Shown: positions 7,111 to 17,021 of the stretch, piece by piece
Position numbering within the stretch: position 1 is the first letter of the stretch
Layout: every line of letters starts with the position of its first letter
From: a virus
Strand: one strand, 5' to 3'
Length of the DNA stretch: 43,965 nucleotides
IMG/VR virus record: IMGVR_UViG_3300047494_000177
Location: 1 to 43,965 of that record
The notes under the pieces: generated by a model
What the model was told of the DNA's origin: nothing
Database searches by the model: none
Seen by the model: only the letters and a program-made list of their open reading frames with translations
Made by a program: the position numbers and the translations under genes

Positions 7111-7332
7111 ATGGAAGCAGCCTTCGAAGCCATCCTCGTCGAACTCATCACGCTGCTGCTGAAGGACGTGATCGCGCCGGACATCGTCACCGTGAGCGAG
7201 GACGCTATCACCGGAAAGCTGCAGCAACCGGCGACACAGATCATCGACTCAACGCCGGACTTGCCAACGGACACGGAGGTCACAAATGAAGTTCAGAACA
7301 GTATTGACGCTGGTCTCACTCCTGCTGCTTAG
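7111..7332 (+). CDS. Unknown acidic 73-residue protein
   Basis: It starts MEAAFEAILVELITLLLKDV. The N-terminal amphipathic to hydrophobic helix is followed by an acidic, proline-containing tail. It overlaps the following lipoprotein gene by 47 nt in another frame, a tight overlap often seen in phage lysis genes such as nested spanins. Nothing more can be said of its function. Confidence 0.5.
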   Translation: MEAAFEAILVELITLLLKDVIAPDIVTVSEDAITGKLQQPATQIIDSTPDLPTDTEVTNEVQNSIDAGLTPAA

Positions 7333-7594
7333 CGCGGTGCTCAGCCTGATAGCAGCGTGTCGCCCCGCGGTTTGGTACGACCTCCAACCCGGTACTGCCG
7401 GTCGCGTCGAGAAACCGGTTACGGTGCCGCTCAGCTTCAATTACAAAGATTCGAAGACGGGCGCGGTAACCCGCGTCGAAGAGAGTTATCCCGTGCAGCC
7501 CGGCTGGTACGTGATCCAGCTGGCGCATACGCCGGCAGCTCCAGCGACCTCGCCGTCTACAACACCGCCGTCGACAACACGACCATCCAAATAA
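7286..7594 (+). CDS. Small lipoprotein, outer-membrane spanin candidate
   Basis: The product has 102 residues. A signal sequence (KFRTVLTLVSLLLLSAVLSL) ends in the lipobox-like LIAAC at about residues 21-25, so Cys25 would be lipidated. The mature part is short with a Pro/Thr/Ser-rich end. Small lipoproteins overlapping other tiny genes beside membrane proteins are typical of outer-membrane spanins; this role is inferred from architecture only. The next gene has the membrane anchor and coiled coil expected of an inner-membrane partner. Confidence 0.55.
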   Translation: MKFRTVLTLVSLLLLSAVLSLIAACRPAVWYDLQPGTAGRVEKPVTVPLSFNYKDSKTGAVTRVEESYPVQPGWYVIQLAHTPAAPATSPSTTPPSTTRPSK

Positions 7595-7633
7595 CCCGCG
7601 ACCAGGTGCCGGCTTCGCAACCGGTAGTTTGCC

Positions 7634-8014
7634 ATGCCGCCCGCAAAAAATGTCGACTCGGTTGATGTCGAAAACACGCCGCTGACGGTCAAAGAAGTGT
7701 TTGCCTGGTCCGGCGCGGCGGTCACAGTAATCTCGCTCATCATCAGCGGTGTGGTGGCCTTCTGCCGGGTCGAAGGTCGCTGCGATCTGACAGACCAATC
7801 AATCGCGACATTGCGGGCCGAGCGGACAGAATTTCGGCTCGCCCGAGATAAGCAGGTCGATAGTTTGGGCGGCAGGTGTGACGCGCTGGAGCACAACTTT
7901 GCCGACCTTACGCACACCCTGTCTGACGTGCAGTCGTCGCTCGCGGTAATGAAATCGCGGCAGGATGACATGCTCGCGATCGTGAAAAAGATCGACGAGA
8001 AGGTCAACAAGTAA
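7634..8014 (+). CDS. Membrane-anchored coiled-coil protein, inner spanin-like
   Basis: The product has 126 residues: a polar start, one membrane segment at about residues 25-45 (FAWSGAAVTVISLIISGVVA) and a long charged helix (DLTDQSIATLRAERTEFRLA, continuing to KKIDEKVNK) with heptad-like spacing. This is the topology of an i-spanin or of XhlA-type proteins. With the lipoprotein just upstream it could form the spanin pair that fuses the two membranes in lysis. Gene order (o-like before i-like) is the reverse of the most common one. Confidence 0.5.
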   Translation: MPPAKNVDSVDVENTPLTVKEVFAWSGAAVTVISLIISGVVAFCRVEGRCDLTDQSIATLRAERTEFRLARDKQVDSLGGRCDALEHNFADLTHTLSDVQSSLAVMKSRQDDMLAIVKKIDEKVNK

Positions 8015-8033
8015 CTCGGCGGAACGCTGATCG

Positions 8034-8246
8034 ATGATCCGACTCTGGCGACGCAAACCCGGTGAAGACCTGGTGCTCGCTGCATTCGACGGATTTGACG
8101 TCGCGACGGTTTTTCTGACGCCGGCGGACATCCTTGAATTGCAGGTCCAGCTGGCCGAAGCGGCCCAGCGCACGCGAATCACGACGGACGTCGACACGCA
8201 CGGGCACGTCGCGATCGTCGAGACCCACGGCGCCGAGAGAATCTGA
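8034..8246 (+). CDS. Unknown 70-residue protein
   Basis: It starts MIRLWRRKPGEDLVLAAFDG. It looks like a small alpha/beta protein: strand, helix (ADILELQVQLAEAAQRT), strand (HGHVAIVETHG). It ends 30 nt before the large adhesin gene. No family is recognised. Confidence 0.5.
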   Translation: MIRLWRRKPGEDLVLAAFDGFDVATVFLTPADILELQVQLAEAAQRTRITTDVDTHGHVAIVETHGAERI

Positions 8247-8276
8247 TGACTGAATTCATGGGGGACTAACCGAACA

Positions 8277-10136
8277 ATGAAAACCATCACCACCCTGATA
8301 TCGCTGCTGCTATCGATCTGCATCTGCTCGTGCAGTGGGGTTGCGGTCGCGCAGACCACGCAGAATCTGCAGACCACGCAAACCACGGCGCCGTCAAATT
8401 CACCCGCCGCGCAGCCGATCGTACAAATCGCCGGCAACACCATCCGCGGATACGCGTTCGCGGATCTCAACGGAGACGGCAAGTGGGAACCGATCGAGCG
8501 GGGCTTGCCCGGCATCACGATCGCGCTGAAGGGCCCGGTAACTGCATCGACCACGACCGCACTGGACGGCTCGTACGCTTTCCCTGGTCTACAGCCCGGG
8601 CAGTACACCGTCAGCGAGCCTGCTGTAAGCGGTGAGAAGATCACGACCGTCGCATCGTATACGGTGACTGTGACAGCGGCGCCCCAGACCATCGGCGTGA
8701 AGAATTTCGGAAATCTGCCAGTCGTCGCAGCCACGCAGGCAACGACATTTCCCACTTCGACGCTGCCCGGCTCCGGTATCCCCGTCACCGTCCAGTCGGT
8801 CTATCACGCCGGCCAAGCACCGGCGACCGCGTTTTTTGATGCAAGCAATCTCGCATCAGTGCGCGTGCGAAACTCGGTCGCCTGGAATTTTGGAGATGCC
8901 AGTGACATCCATCCCGATCCACGCAGCGCCGATCCGCTCGCAACGCCGGGCCAGTATCCGCCGGTCGATGCTAACGCTGGCATTGTCGGCCCAGTGGCGG
9001 CCCACTTGTACCGCTCGGTTGGCACATATACCGCAACAGCAACCACGCTCGACGGCGTCCAGCACGCAGTCACCGTGATTGTCGATCCCGACACCCGACA
9101 ACAGATCTATTTCGACGGCAACGGATCAGACTCCAACACCGGCGCCGACGCTGCCCACCCGCTGCTGAGTGCCGCGAAATTCCTGGCTGTTTGCAACGGA
9201 TCAAACGTCCACGTCCACGCGACCAAGGCGTGTAAGTTTTCCTTGCCAAACTGCATCCAGCTTTGCTCCAACATCGTGATCGACACTGGCGGGGCAACGA
9301 TTAACCCACCGCCGGGCGGGACCGCGTTCGCCGGCTGGCCGGGGCGAACGGCTGATGTCGTTATCCTCGACGCCAGTATCGACTCCCCGGGCACGACAAC
9401 CACCAGCGGAACACACCCGTTTATCGCCGCTGTGCTGGGCACTCAATTTTGCAATCTGCGCGGCCAGCGCATATCGATCATCGGCGGCTCAATCGGCTGT
9501 CTCGACCGGGCAATACAGATCTCGGATGATGGCACCGACGGCACGCTCCTGCACGGCATAACTCAGACCAACCCATGGGCGATCAACTCGCAGTGCATTT
9601 ACAGCGGGGCCGGCAGCCATCTGTGTGAGTATTTCCTGACGCTCACCGGCAGCAATGCGGAGTCCCCCTGCCGCAACGACGGCGACAACACGATGAACGG
9701 ACTGTCAACGCTGTACTGCTCGTTTTCACAGCCGACACCCGCAAAGGCCGGGTTTGTGAATCGCGCTGGTAATCACTCGCTGTTCGCGCGGAACTACGTG
9801 GGCAACGCCGAGGCCAGCTGGTGCGTTGGGATCGGTGATCCGGGGCAGACGATTAACGTCCGTGTGACTGACGTTGGTGTGTTCGAAAACGTGTGTCGTC
9901 AGGCGCCCGGCATGGGCGACGCGGCGATGTCAATAAAGCCGGGCGTGGCTGGTCTCACTCTGGACTACAACGACATCCAGCGCATCGACGGCGGCCCGGT
10001 CGTGCCGATCACGACGGTATCAACGATTTCGCCGATGCCTGCGCCGACCGACATCATCATTGGGGCCAACAACGTGTACCGGGGAAGCTTCACCGCGCCG
10101 GCGGCTGTTGTGGGTGTGACGGTTCAAACGAAATAG
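8277..10136 (+). CDS. Secreted-type adhesin / tail spike with SdrD-B-like, PKD-like and beta-helix regions
   Basis: The product has 619 residues. Residues 1-26 look like a Sec signal peptide (KTITTLISLLLSICICSCSG, VAVAQ). Residues about 55-150 (YAFADLNGDGKWEPIERGLP, then LDGSYAFPGLQPGQYTV) match the SdrD B-like/Cna-B pattern. Residues about 170-265 contain AWNFGDAS and HLYRSVGTYTATAT, typical of a PKD domain. From about 275 the repeated short strands, beginning QQIYFDGNGSDSNTGADAAH, resemble right-handed beta-helix proteins such as phage tail spikes and polysaccharide lyases. A host-binding or polysaccharide-degrading role is likely. The signal peptide is unusual for a virion protein. Confidence 0.7.
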   Translation: MKTITTLISLLLSICICSCSGVAVAQTTQNLQTTQTTAPSNSPAAQPIVQIAGNTIRGYAFADLNGDGKWEPIERGLPGITIALKGPVTASTTTALDGSYAFPGLQPGQYTVSEPAVSGEKITTVASYTVTVTAAPQTIGVKNFGNLPVVAATQATTFPTSTLPGSGIPVTVQSVYHAGQAPATAFFDASNLASVRVRNSVAWNFGDASDIHPDPRSADPLATPGQYPPVDANAGIVGPVAAHLYRSVGTYTATATTLDGVQHAVTVIVDPDTRQQIYFDGNGSDSNTGADAAHPLLSAAKFLAVCNGSNVHVHATKACKFSLPNCIQLCSNIVIDTGGATINPPPGGTAFAGWPGRTADVVILDASIDSPGTTTTSGTHPFIAAVLGTQFCNLRGQRISIIGGSIGCLDRAIQISDDGTDGTLLHGITQTNPWAINSQCIYSGAGSHLCEYFLTLTGSNAESPCRNDGDNTMNGLSTLYCSFSQPTPAKAGFVNRAGNHSLFARNYVGNAEASWCVGIGDPGQTINVRVTDVGVFENVCRQAPGMGDAAMSIKPGVAGLTLDYNDIQRIDGGPVVPITTVSTISPMPAPTDIIIGANNVYRGSFTAPAAVVGVTVQTK

Positions 10137-10138
10137 TA

Positions 10139-12529
10139 ATGACTCCTACCTCTCCTCAAAAATTCATCATCCGCGGAAATTTTCCGTGGATCGCTCCCTA
10201 CACCGGGAACTACACCGTGGAGTGTCAGGGTCCAGCGGGCGGCGGGTCGCAGGGGCAGTCGTCTTCGGCTGGCGGCGGTGGCGGCGGATCTGGTTCGTAC
10301 GCGCTCGCAACTTTTACAGCCACCCAGGGCGCAGCCTATATCCTCACCGTGGGCGGCGGTGGTTTGAACAACACCAACAGCAGCGGTCCGACTCAATTCC
10401 AAACCTCATCGGGCACCGTGATCTGCTCGGCAGGCGGTGGGTCGGCGTCCAGCAGCTCGGCAGGCGGCGCGGGCGGTACAGCAACCATCGGCTCGACACT
10501 AATCAGCGGCAACGCGGGTAGTGCGACCAGCGGAGCGGTTGGGGGCAACGGAGGCGCAGCGGTCGGAGCCTACGCACTGAGCGGTGGTGGTCAGGGCGGA
10601 AATGGCACCGTCGGCTCACCCGGCTACTCTCCCGGCCAGGGCGGTGGCGGCGGATCGTGGACCTCGCAGTCGACCAGTGGCGGCTGGGGCGGCGACGGAA
10701 TGGTAGTCATATCATTCGCGACGCCAGCACCGGCAACAACCTATTTCCCACCGATTAATGCGGGAAACGCGCACGTTTTCCCATTCAACGGGTCAGGCAC
10801 ATCTAACACGACGACAGAAGCGGATGCGGTCGGTGGCGTCACGATGTCCTTTCCGAACGGCCTCACCCGGCCGGGATATGACCTCCGCACCAACGGGATA
10901 GGCAACGCGGTGCAGTTTGTCAGCGCGTCATCACAGTACGCGGTATCTGCGGCTGTTTTACCGTCACAGCAGAACGTAACGCTGCCGATGACATTCCAGT
11001 TCATGGTGATTTATTCACCAGCGGCATCAGGCAATATCCAGTTCCACTTTGGATTGCTCGGTAGTGCAAATCTACGACTCTACACCGATCTTCGGAGCGG
11101 CTCGGGCAACGGCAACATGCTGGCGGTTGCCACGGGATCAGGCGCAGGCACGCACGTCTTTGCTGACGGCAAGACTCGATACTTTGTGACGATGGTTTAT
11201 CATCAAATTGGATTCCAGCTCTACATCAATGGAGTGTTGGACACCGCCAGTATCGCTGCTCAGAGTCCATTCAATCTGGCGGGATACAAGCTCACAATGG
11301 GTGCCGATTGCTACAGTGGCACACCTGGATCGTTCGCCGATTTTATCATCAGCAATGTGCAGTTCATCAATGAGACCCTCACGCTTGATGACCACATCGC
11401 ATACATGAATAACGTGGCGACTCTCGCCGCCATCGGTCAGCCAAAAAATAAGCTTCAGCACCTCGGTCAACTGTTCGGGCAGTACACGTACAACAAATAT
11501 GCCTGGATGTCCCGGACGTTTGCCGAGCCGACATGGCGCTCCGCTAAAAACGCAGGCTTCCCCAACGGGTGGCCGGGTGCAGGTCTGACCGTGAATGGTC
11601 AGCAGCCTCAATGGCTGATGATCTACTCGACAGGCAATCCGGAATTTATCGCCTACGCGATTTGCTTTGGCGACCCGCGCGTAGAAACCAACTGGACACA
11701 CTTTCCGCTGCTCGGCCAGGGCTACGGCGGTGTCTCCGGCGTAGTAGGACTCTCAAGCTGGTGGTATGACACCATCAACAGCGTCTACCGCATCCAGTAC
11801 GGCACCTCGTACAGCGGCAGCAAGACGATGCAGTTCCGGACCACAGACTGGGTGACCTTCACCGCGCCGGCAATCGCGTTCAACGCCTCGACGGCCTACA
11901 ACACCGTTGTCCCAATGGGGCAAACAGCGTCACCGTTTTACATGATCCTGGAGATGGTCCCGAGTGGTTTCAAGCTTGAATCGTCAACCTCCAGCGATCA
12001 ACAGATCTGGAACACATCGACAACGGTTTTGACCACGGCACAAGTCGGCGGAATCAACTGCCCTGATGCGGTGACGTTCAACGGCGCGACCTACATCGTC
12101 AGCAGCAATTCGCTGCAGCCGATCTATGTCACGAAAACGTACAACTTCGTCGATTTCCTCTTTTCCTCGGTCCCGATTATCGATGTCAGTGACGCGCCTC
12201 ACTATTTGACCAACGTATCGGACATGACGATAGACACCGATACATCCGGCACGTTCGGCCTCATCATCGGTGCCGCGAATAGTGCCGGGTCGACGCTCGA
12301 TCCCTCGGGGACCAACTCCGGGGCTTTTCTGGTTTACGCTCCGGTAACGCCTGATGTTTTGTTTGACGGGATGCCGGTGGCAACGGCTAATTCAGGCGGC
12401 GCAGCATCAGTCTCCACCTCGACCGGCAACTCACGCTTAAGCGGCGCGTCAAAAGCAATCTCAACCGGCAACGTCAAGTCCAGCGGTTCATCCGTCGGGA
12501 TATCCACCGGCAATTCCCTCATCAGCTGA
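10139..12529 (+). CDS. Glycine-rich adhesin with LamG-like and beta-propeller-like domains
   Basis: The product has 796 residues from the ATG at 10139, 3 nt after the previous stop; a longer frame upstream lies inside the adhesin gene. Residues 1-195 are rich in glycine runs (GGGGGGSGSY, GGAGGTA), as in phage tail-tip adhesins. Residues about 200-395 (NAVQFVSASSQYAVSAAVL, FQLYINGVLDTASI) fit a concanavalin/LamG-type lectin. Residues about 430-735 (YAWMSRTFAEPTWRSAKNA, PQWLMIYSTGNPEFIAYAI) resemble a GH43-like five-blade propeller. The last 55 residues repeat a (I/V)STGN unit. The role is binding of, or acting on, host surface glycans. Confidence 0.7.
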   Translation: MTPTSPQKFIIRGNFPWIAPYTGNYTVECQGPAGGGSQGQSSSAGGGGGGSGSYALATFTATQGAAYILTVGGGGLNNTNSSGPTQFQTSSGTVICSAGGGSASSSSAGGAGGTATIGSTLISGNAGSATSGAVGGNGGAAVGAYALSGGGQGGNGTVGSPGYSPGQGGGGGSWTSQSTSGGWGGDGMVVISFATPAPATTYFPPINAGNAHVFPFNGSGTSNTTTEADAVGGVTMSFPNGLTRPGYDLRTNGIGNAVQFVSASSQYAVSAAVLPSQQNVTLPMTFQFMVIYSPAASGNIQFHFGLLGSANLRLYTDLRSGSGNGNMLAVATGSGAGTHVFADGKTRYFVTMVYHQIGFQLYINGVLDTASIAAQSPFNLAGYKLTMGADCYSGTPGSFADFIISNVQFINETLTLDDHIAYMNNVATLAAIGQPKNKLQHLGQLFGQYTYNKYAWMSRTFAEPTWRSAKNAGFPNGWPGAGLTVNGQQPQWLMIYSTGNPEFIAYAICFGDPRVETNWTHFPLLGQGYGGVSGVVGLSSWWYDTINSVYRIQYGTSYSGSKTMQFRTTDWVTFTAPAIAFNASTAYNTVVPMGQTASPFYMILEMVPSGFKLESSTSSDQQIWNTSTTVLTTAQVGGINCPDAVTFNGATYIVSSNSLQPIYVTKTYNFVDFLFSSVPIIDVSDAPHYLTNVSDMTIDTDTSGTFGLIIGAANSAGSTLDPSGTNSGAFLVYAPVTPDVLFDGMPVATANSGGAASVSTSTGNSRLSGASKAISTGNVKSSGSSVGISTGNSLIS

Positions 12530-12616
12530 TCGTCATCCGGTAACGCCGGCGTCTGACAACACCGCTGCCCAGTCGCACCGCCGTCCGGTAACACCTCTCA
12601 GCAACCAGGTCCAAAC

Positions 12617-13048
12617 ATGCCACAATCATTTTCAGTAACCGGGGCCGGCAGTCAGTCCGCATCCAGCGGGCCGCAGGCCGTTCCATCGACCGGTACCGCA
12701 ACCCAGATTGCGTCCATCACCACCCAGGGAACCGGGAAGTTTTCCCTCAACGGGTTTCTGACTTCAGGAGCGCTGACCGATTTCATCATCGCGATCGCGA
12801 CTGCGTATCCTTCGTCCCCGGGCGCGAACGGGGGATCGGTCACGAGACTGACAGCATCGGCTGGCGACTTCGGCGTGATCAGCGACATGGTCAACAATGC
12901 GACTGCGTCGCCGCAGAACACAGCTGCTGGCAGTTCGTTTTACGTGGACATGGACCTGCAAGGCCGGGCTGCGCGCGTGGACATCTACGCGAAGTCGACG
13001 ACGGCCAACACGTCACTGACGATCGATGCCACCGGCGTCGGCAGATGA
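12617..13048 (+). CDS. Small structural or adhesin-associated protein
   Basis: The product has 143 residues, begins MPQSFSVTGAGSQSASSGPQ, is rich in Ser, Thr, Ala and Gly, and is predicted to be mostly beta (FSLNGFLTSGALTDFIIAIA, SFYVDMDLQGRAARVDIYAK). It has no signal peptide. It lies between two large adhesins and could be an adaptor or tail-tip decoration. The intergenic regions on both sides hold copies of CATCCGGTAA. Confidence 0.55.
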   Translation: MPQSFSVTGAGSQSASSGPQAVPSTGTATQIASITTQGTGKFSLNGFLTSGALTDFIIAIATAYPSSPGANGGSVTRLTASAGDFGVISDMVNNATASPQNTAAGSSFYVDMDLQGRAARVDIYAKSTTANTSLTIDATGVGR

Positions 13049-13114
13049 TCAGTAGGTATCATCAGGTAATCATCCGGTAATCGGCTTCCATACCCACCAA
13101 AAATCACTGATCCC

Positions 13115-16100
13115 ATGACGTTCCGAAAGCTGCAATCCTCAGCCGTCGCCCTCGTGCTGCTCGCCATGGCGTCGCTTGCCGGCGGCCCCGCGCCCGTCAT
13201 CACCGGCATCAACAGCGTCCCCGGCCTGCCCGCCGCGCTCGCGCTGAAGGCCCCGACCACCGCGCCTGTATTCACCGGCGGGGCGAACTTCAGCAACAGC
13301 GCCATCACGGGTGCCCGAATCGACGCGGGCGAGATTATTTCCGGTGTGTTCAGCACCTCGCAGCTCGGAACAGGATCAGCGAACTCAAATACCTTTCTTC
13401 GTGGTGATGGAACGTGGAACGTAATTCCCACGCCTATCCAAACCGTCACATCCGTTACAAGTGCCAACGGCCTAACGCTTACGGCAGGGACTTTGGCATT
13501 TAGCGGTGCTGGGTATGACGTAGCGGGATCAGCCTCGACGGTACAGACCAATCTGACTGCGTTACTTGCTCCAAAGGCAAATCCAACCTTTACCGGTACT
13601 GTCAATGGCATCACTGCGTCAATGGTGGGGCTGGGGTCTGTCGCTAATAATCTTCAGCTCATCGCTGCCGACAATCTCTCTGATCTTCCTAACGCGGCGA
13701 CTGCTCGGGCGAATTTAGGACTTGGAACAGCAGCCGTTCAAATTGGGGTTTCTGGATCAATCGTAGGAACTACGGATACGCAAACGCTGACGCACAAAAC
13801 ACTGACGGACGCAACGAATGCCTTCCCAACTTTTAATCAAAATACTACTGGAACCGCATCCAATATAACTGCAACAAGTAACGCAACATTAACTACTTTG
13901 TCAGCCCTAAGTCTGCCATCTACACAGGTCACGGGTTTAGTGCCTTCAGTAGTTACGGCAGTCACATCCGCGAACGGGCTTACGCTGACGGGTGGCACGC
14001 TGGCGTTCTCTGGCGCTGGTTATGACGCGGCTGGTGCCGCCTCCACCGTCAACACCGCCCTGACCACGTTTGAGGGGACGGTTGCGGCGACGTATGCACC
14101 GCTATCTTCCCCCGCACTCCTGAATTTCCCCACCCTCGCGACGACGTTTAACGGCTCTTCCGGGACGCAGACCGGGATGGCGTTTAACTTTGTTGATTCG
14201 ACGACGGGGACGGGAGGCTATAACGGGATTGCGATCAATGTTAGTGGGAGCGGGACGGGGAATGGGAACAAGTATCCGTTCAATCTCATCAATGGCAGTA
14301 GCAAGGCATCCATTGACGCCAATGGAGATAGTATATTCAGCGGCAACGTCACCGGAGGAAACTTTTTTACCCTTGGGGCCGTCAACACCAACACAATAAA
14401 CGCTCGCAATGGCTCTACGCCGCTACAATTGCAAGTAAACCAGACATTTTCTACGGCTTCCGGTGTAACCGGGGTTAATATTCTCTCTAATTCTATCTTT
14501 TCGGCATCATCGGGAACGGATAATGGTGTCTCAATTGTCCCAGTCTTCACCCCGACCGGCACCGCATCAGCCATCGGTTTAGAGGTTGCCCCGACGTTCA
14601 ACGGCTCGCAGTCTGGCGGGTGGACGGCCTCTGACATCAATGCGATTACGACGGGGGATACGAGCACGGGGAGTAAGTATCTGTGGAATGCGAGGTTGAA
14701 TGGGACGAGCAAGGGAAGCTTGGATACCAACGGGCAACTAACAACTAGCAGCAATTTAATATGCGGAGGAAATGTACAGGCTTTTGGTGGAAACGTTTTT
14801 GCCAACAATAACTCGACTCTAAATGTGCAAAATGCTAACTTCAGCACTCCGAATCTGCCGGGAACCACCATCGGCATAGGTAACTATTTACCTAGCTCTG
14901 GCGTAACTCCCGTCTGCCAAATCGCCCCCACAGACGCCACCACATCAACCGGCGGATTAACCGCCCTAAACCTCAAAATGCTCGGCACCGGGACGGGGAC
15001 GGGATCTAAATTCCTCGCGACCTATCAGGACAAAACCGGCATAAACGTCGCGACGATGGACACAAAGGGTAACTCGGTTACCTATGGCAACATCAGTGCG
15101 TTACCGATTACCGCACCGACCGGCATCGGAATTACCCAGAACGGCACCCCAAGCCTTGCGACGTACAGCTACGTTGTCTCCGCAGTGGACGCCAACGGCA
15201 ATGAGGTTGCTGCCGCTCAGGTAACTACCAATGCGGGGGCTGTCACATTAAGTGCTACAAACTTTAATGTCATCGCGTGGTCGGCAGTCAACGGAGCGGT
15301 CGGCTATCGTGTTTACGGGCGAACCTTCAGTAACGAACTATACATGGGAACGGTTGTTTCTGTTTCTGGAAACACAGGCTACAATTTCAGCGACACGGGT
15401 GCGATCACTCCTGCCGGTGCGTTGCCGGGGAATCCGACGGGGAATACGTTGACACTGACGGCGATGGCGGGGCAGACGGGAAAACTTTTGTCTATAGCTG
15501 GCGGGTTTAGTGTAGACGCCAGCGGATTTGTTGTTGGTACGGGAATGAATTTGGGAAGTGGTCCGTTGTATGCTTCTCAAATGTCTTCCTCAGGATCAAA
15601 TACCACTCTTACTTTGCAGGGGGGTATTTCGAATTATACTCTTGCGGGGTCAAGACTTGGCTTGAATGTAAATTTCCCAAATAACACAATGACCGGTGGG
15701 TCTTTTATTGGCCTTCAAGTCTCTCCTACATATAATCAATCGGCGAGTTCGACTGCTAATACAGACTTTTTAATCAACCGCACCGAAACAGCGGTAGGGT
15801 CAGGTGCTCAGAAGCTTGTAAGTGGTCAGGTCAATAGCACCGAGAAATTCAACATCGATCACGGCGGTGCGTTTAACTCTGCCGTCACCCAAACCGTAGT
15901 CAACGGCTCAACATCAGGCACCGCGACATTCTCCGAGCCGTTTGCGGGGACGAGCTATAAAAAAGAGATTGTCTATCTTAATTCCTTAGTCGGAACTGCC
16001 AGTGTCACTTTCCCGACTGCGTTTACCTTCACCCCGGCAATCACAAGCAGCAATGGTCCCGGCGCTGCGGTGGTCACATCGCTGTCGGCGACCAGCATGA

Positions 16101-16150
16101 CCGTAACGGGGTCGACGACTACAGGGTTCATCATCCTTGAAGGGTATTAA
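13115..16150 (+). CDS. Long repetitive tail fibre protein
   Basis: The product has 1011 residues. The N-terminus ([19 protein letters not shown]) looks like a signal or membrane helix. The body is Ser/Thr/Gly/Ala/Asn-rich with typical fibre motifs: [32 protein letters not shown] and recurring 'G-x(n)-ID-x-x-G' units ([41 protein letters not shown]). A module starting [19 protein letters not shown] occurs twice (about residues 115 and 287). A fibronectin-like stretch lies near residue 690-770 ([17 protein letters not shown]). Base composition changes along the gene. It likely forms a trimeric receptor-binding fibre. No chaperone domain is visible at the end. Confidence 0.75.
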   Translation: MTFRKLQSSAVALVLLAMASLAGGPAPVITGINSVPGLPAALALKAPTTAPVFTGGANFSNSAITGARIDAGEIISGVFSTSQLGTGSANSNTFLRGDGTWNVIPTPIQTVTSVTSANGLTLTAGTLAFSGAGYDVAGSASTVQTNLTALLAPKANPTFTGTVNGITASMVGLGSVANNLQLIAADNLSDLPNAATARANLGLGTAAVQIGVSGSIVGTTDTQTLTHKTLTDATNAFPTFNQNTTGTASNITATSNATLTTLSALSLPSTQVTGLVPSVVTAVTSANGLTLTGGTLAFSGAGYDAAGAASTVNTALTTFEGTVAATYAPLSSPALLNFPTLATTFNGSSGTQTGMAFNFVDSTTGTGGYNGIAINVSGSGTGNGNKYPFNLINGSSKASIDANGDSIFSGNVTGGNFFTLGAVNTNTINARNGSTPLQLQVNQTFSTASGVTGVNILSNSIFSASSGTDNGVSIVPVFTPTGTASAIGLEVAPTFNGSQSGGWTASDINAITTGDTSTGSKYLWNARLNGTSKGSLDTNGQLTTSSNLICGGNVQAFGGNVFANNNSTLNVQNANFSTPNLPGTTIGIGNYLPSSGVTPVCQIAPTDATTSTGGLTALNLKMLGTGTGTGSKFLATYQDKTGINVATMDTKGNSVTYGNISALPITAPTGIGITQNGTPSLATYSYVVSAVDANGNEVAAAQVTTNAGAVTLSATNFNVIAWSAVNGAVGYRVYGRTFSNELYMGTVVSVSGNTGYNFSDTGAITPAGALPGNPTGNTLTLTAMAGQTGKLLSIAGGFSVDASGFVVGTGMNLGSGPLYASQMSSSGSNTTLTLQGGISNYTLAGSRLGLNVNFPNNTMTGGSFIGLQVSPTYNQSASSTANTDFLINRTETAVGSGAQKLVSGQVNSTEKFNIDHGGAFNSAVTQTVVNGSTSGTATFSEPFAGTSYKKEIVYLNSLVGTASVTFPTAFTFTPAITSSNGPGAAVVTSLSATSMTVTGSTTTGFIILEGY

Positions 16151-16152
16151 TC

Positions 16153-16791
16153 ATGGGCTTCCTTAATCCAACATCGCCAACGCCTCCAACGCCCGAACAG
16201 ACATTCGGGGCGACTGCGCTTGCGACGATGCAGGCACAATTTGTGTCCCTTGTTGCCGCACAGACGACGCTGTTTTCCGATCTGTTTGCCGATCCGTTTG
16301 ACGTGCAGGCAAAACTCGCCGCACTGGCCGCGCAAGGCTGCTCGCTCGCCCAGCTGCTCGGCACCGCGCAAGCGACCGTGGCGTTTGTGACTGCGGTTTG
16401 CGCGATCGACGGAGCGACACCGCCAGCAATGCCGGTGCTGCCGCCGGGATACACCTACACGACCGATGGCAGCGGCCAGCCGGTGACGTTGGTAGATCCC
16501 CCGGCTACCGCGCCGCTGAATCCCACGGCCACGCTGACGACACAGGTCGATAACACGACAACCCCGCCGACGGTCACGCCCGGTGCGACGATTGCCTGGA
16601 CGGCCGTCACCGGGGCGATTAACTACTGGCTTGAGCGATCCGGCGACTCTGGCGTGACATGGGTGACAATCGCAGCTCAGGTGACTTCGAATTCGTTCTT
16701 CGACACCACCGCGCTGCGGGGCATGCAGTACCGCGTGCGATCGCAGACCGGGGCCGGGTATTCCGGGTACTCGGTTGTTGTGACGCTGTAG
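16153..16791 (+). CDS. Protein with helical N-terminus and fibronectin-III-like C-terminus
   Basis: The product has 212 residues, beginning right after the fibre stop. Residues 1-85 are helical and Ala-rich (QTFGATALATMQAQFVSLVA). A Pro/Thr linker follows; residues about 125-212 (ATIAWTAVTGAINYWLERSG and GMQYRVRSQTGAGYSGYSV) follow the strand pattern of a fibronectin III domain. It is probably a virion adaptor or adhesin accessory protein. Confidence 0.6.
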   Translation: MGFLNPTSPTPPTPEQTFGATALATMQAQFVSLVAAQTTLFSDLFADPFDVQAKLAALAAQGCSLAQLLGTAQATVAFVTAVCAIDGATPPAMPVLPPGYTYTTDGSGQPVTLVDPPATAPLNPTATLTTQVDNTTTPPTVTPGATIAWTAVTGAINYWLERSGDSGVTWVTIAAQVTSNSFFDTTALRGMQYRVRSQTGAGYSGYSVVVTL

Positions 16792-16813
16792 GGATTTGGC
16801 CGCAAACTCAGAA

Positions 16814-16954
16814 ATGGCAGGCAACACAGTGAACACCTTTTTCCTTGTTGAACTCATTGGGTTTGGCCTGATCGGCTTGATAGCTGTAATTTTATCGATT
16901 GGCATTGCAATCGACGGGATAAAGGAATCAAACCGCAAGCACGCCAAGCGATAG
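16814..16954 (+). CDS. 46-residue single-pass membrane protein
   Basis: The frame MAGNTVNTFFLVELIGFGLI, GLIAVILSIGIAIDGIKESN ends RKHAKR. It is one long hydrophobic helix followed by a basic tail, a positive-inside topology. Coding is supported by the pattern and by its place in a 230-nt gap between two good genes; there is no strong ribosome binding site. Function unknown. Confidence 0.4.
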   Translation: MAGNTVNTFFLVELIGFGLIGLIAVILSIGIAIDGIKESNRKHAKR

Positions 16955-17021
16955 TTCAAGTATTTTCGACGCTGGGAAATCTTTTCTGGCGCTGCTGGCG
17001 CGAGTGCTGGTCTAACAACTC

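Noticed and set aside
7799-8788. Reverse-strand open frame of about 329 codons over the spanin-like and adhesin genes
   Set aside because: It opposes several well-supported + strand genes, and the translation is low in complexity.
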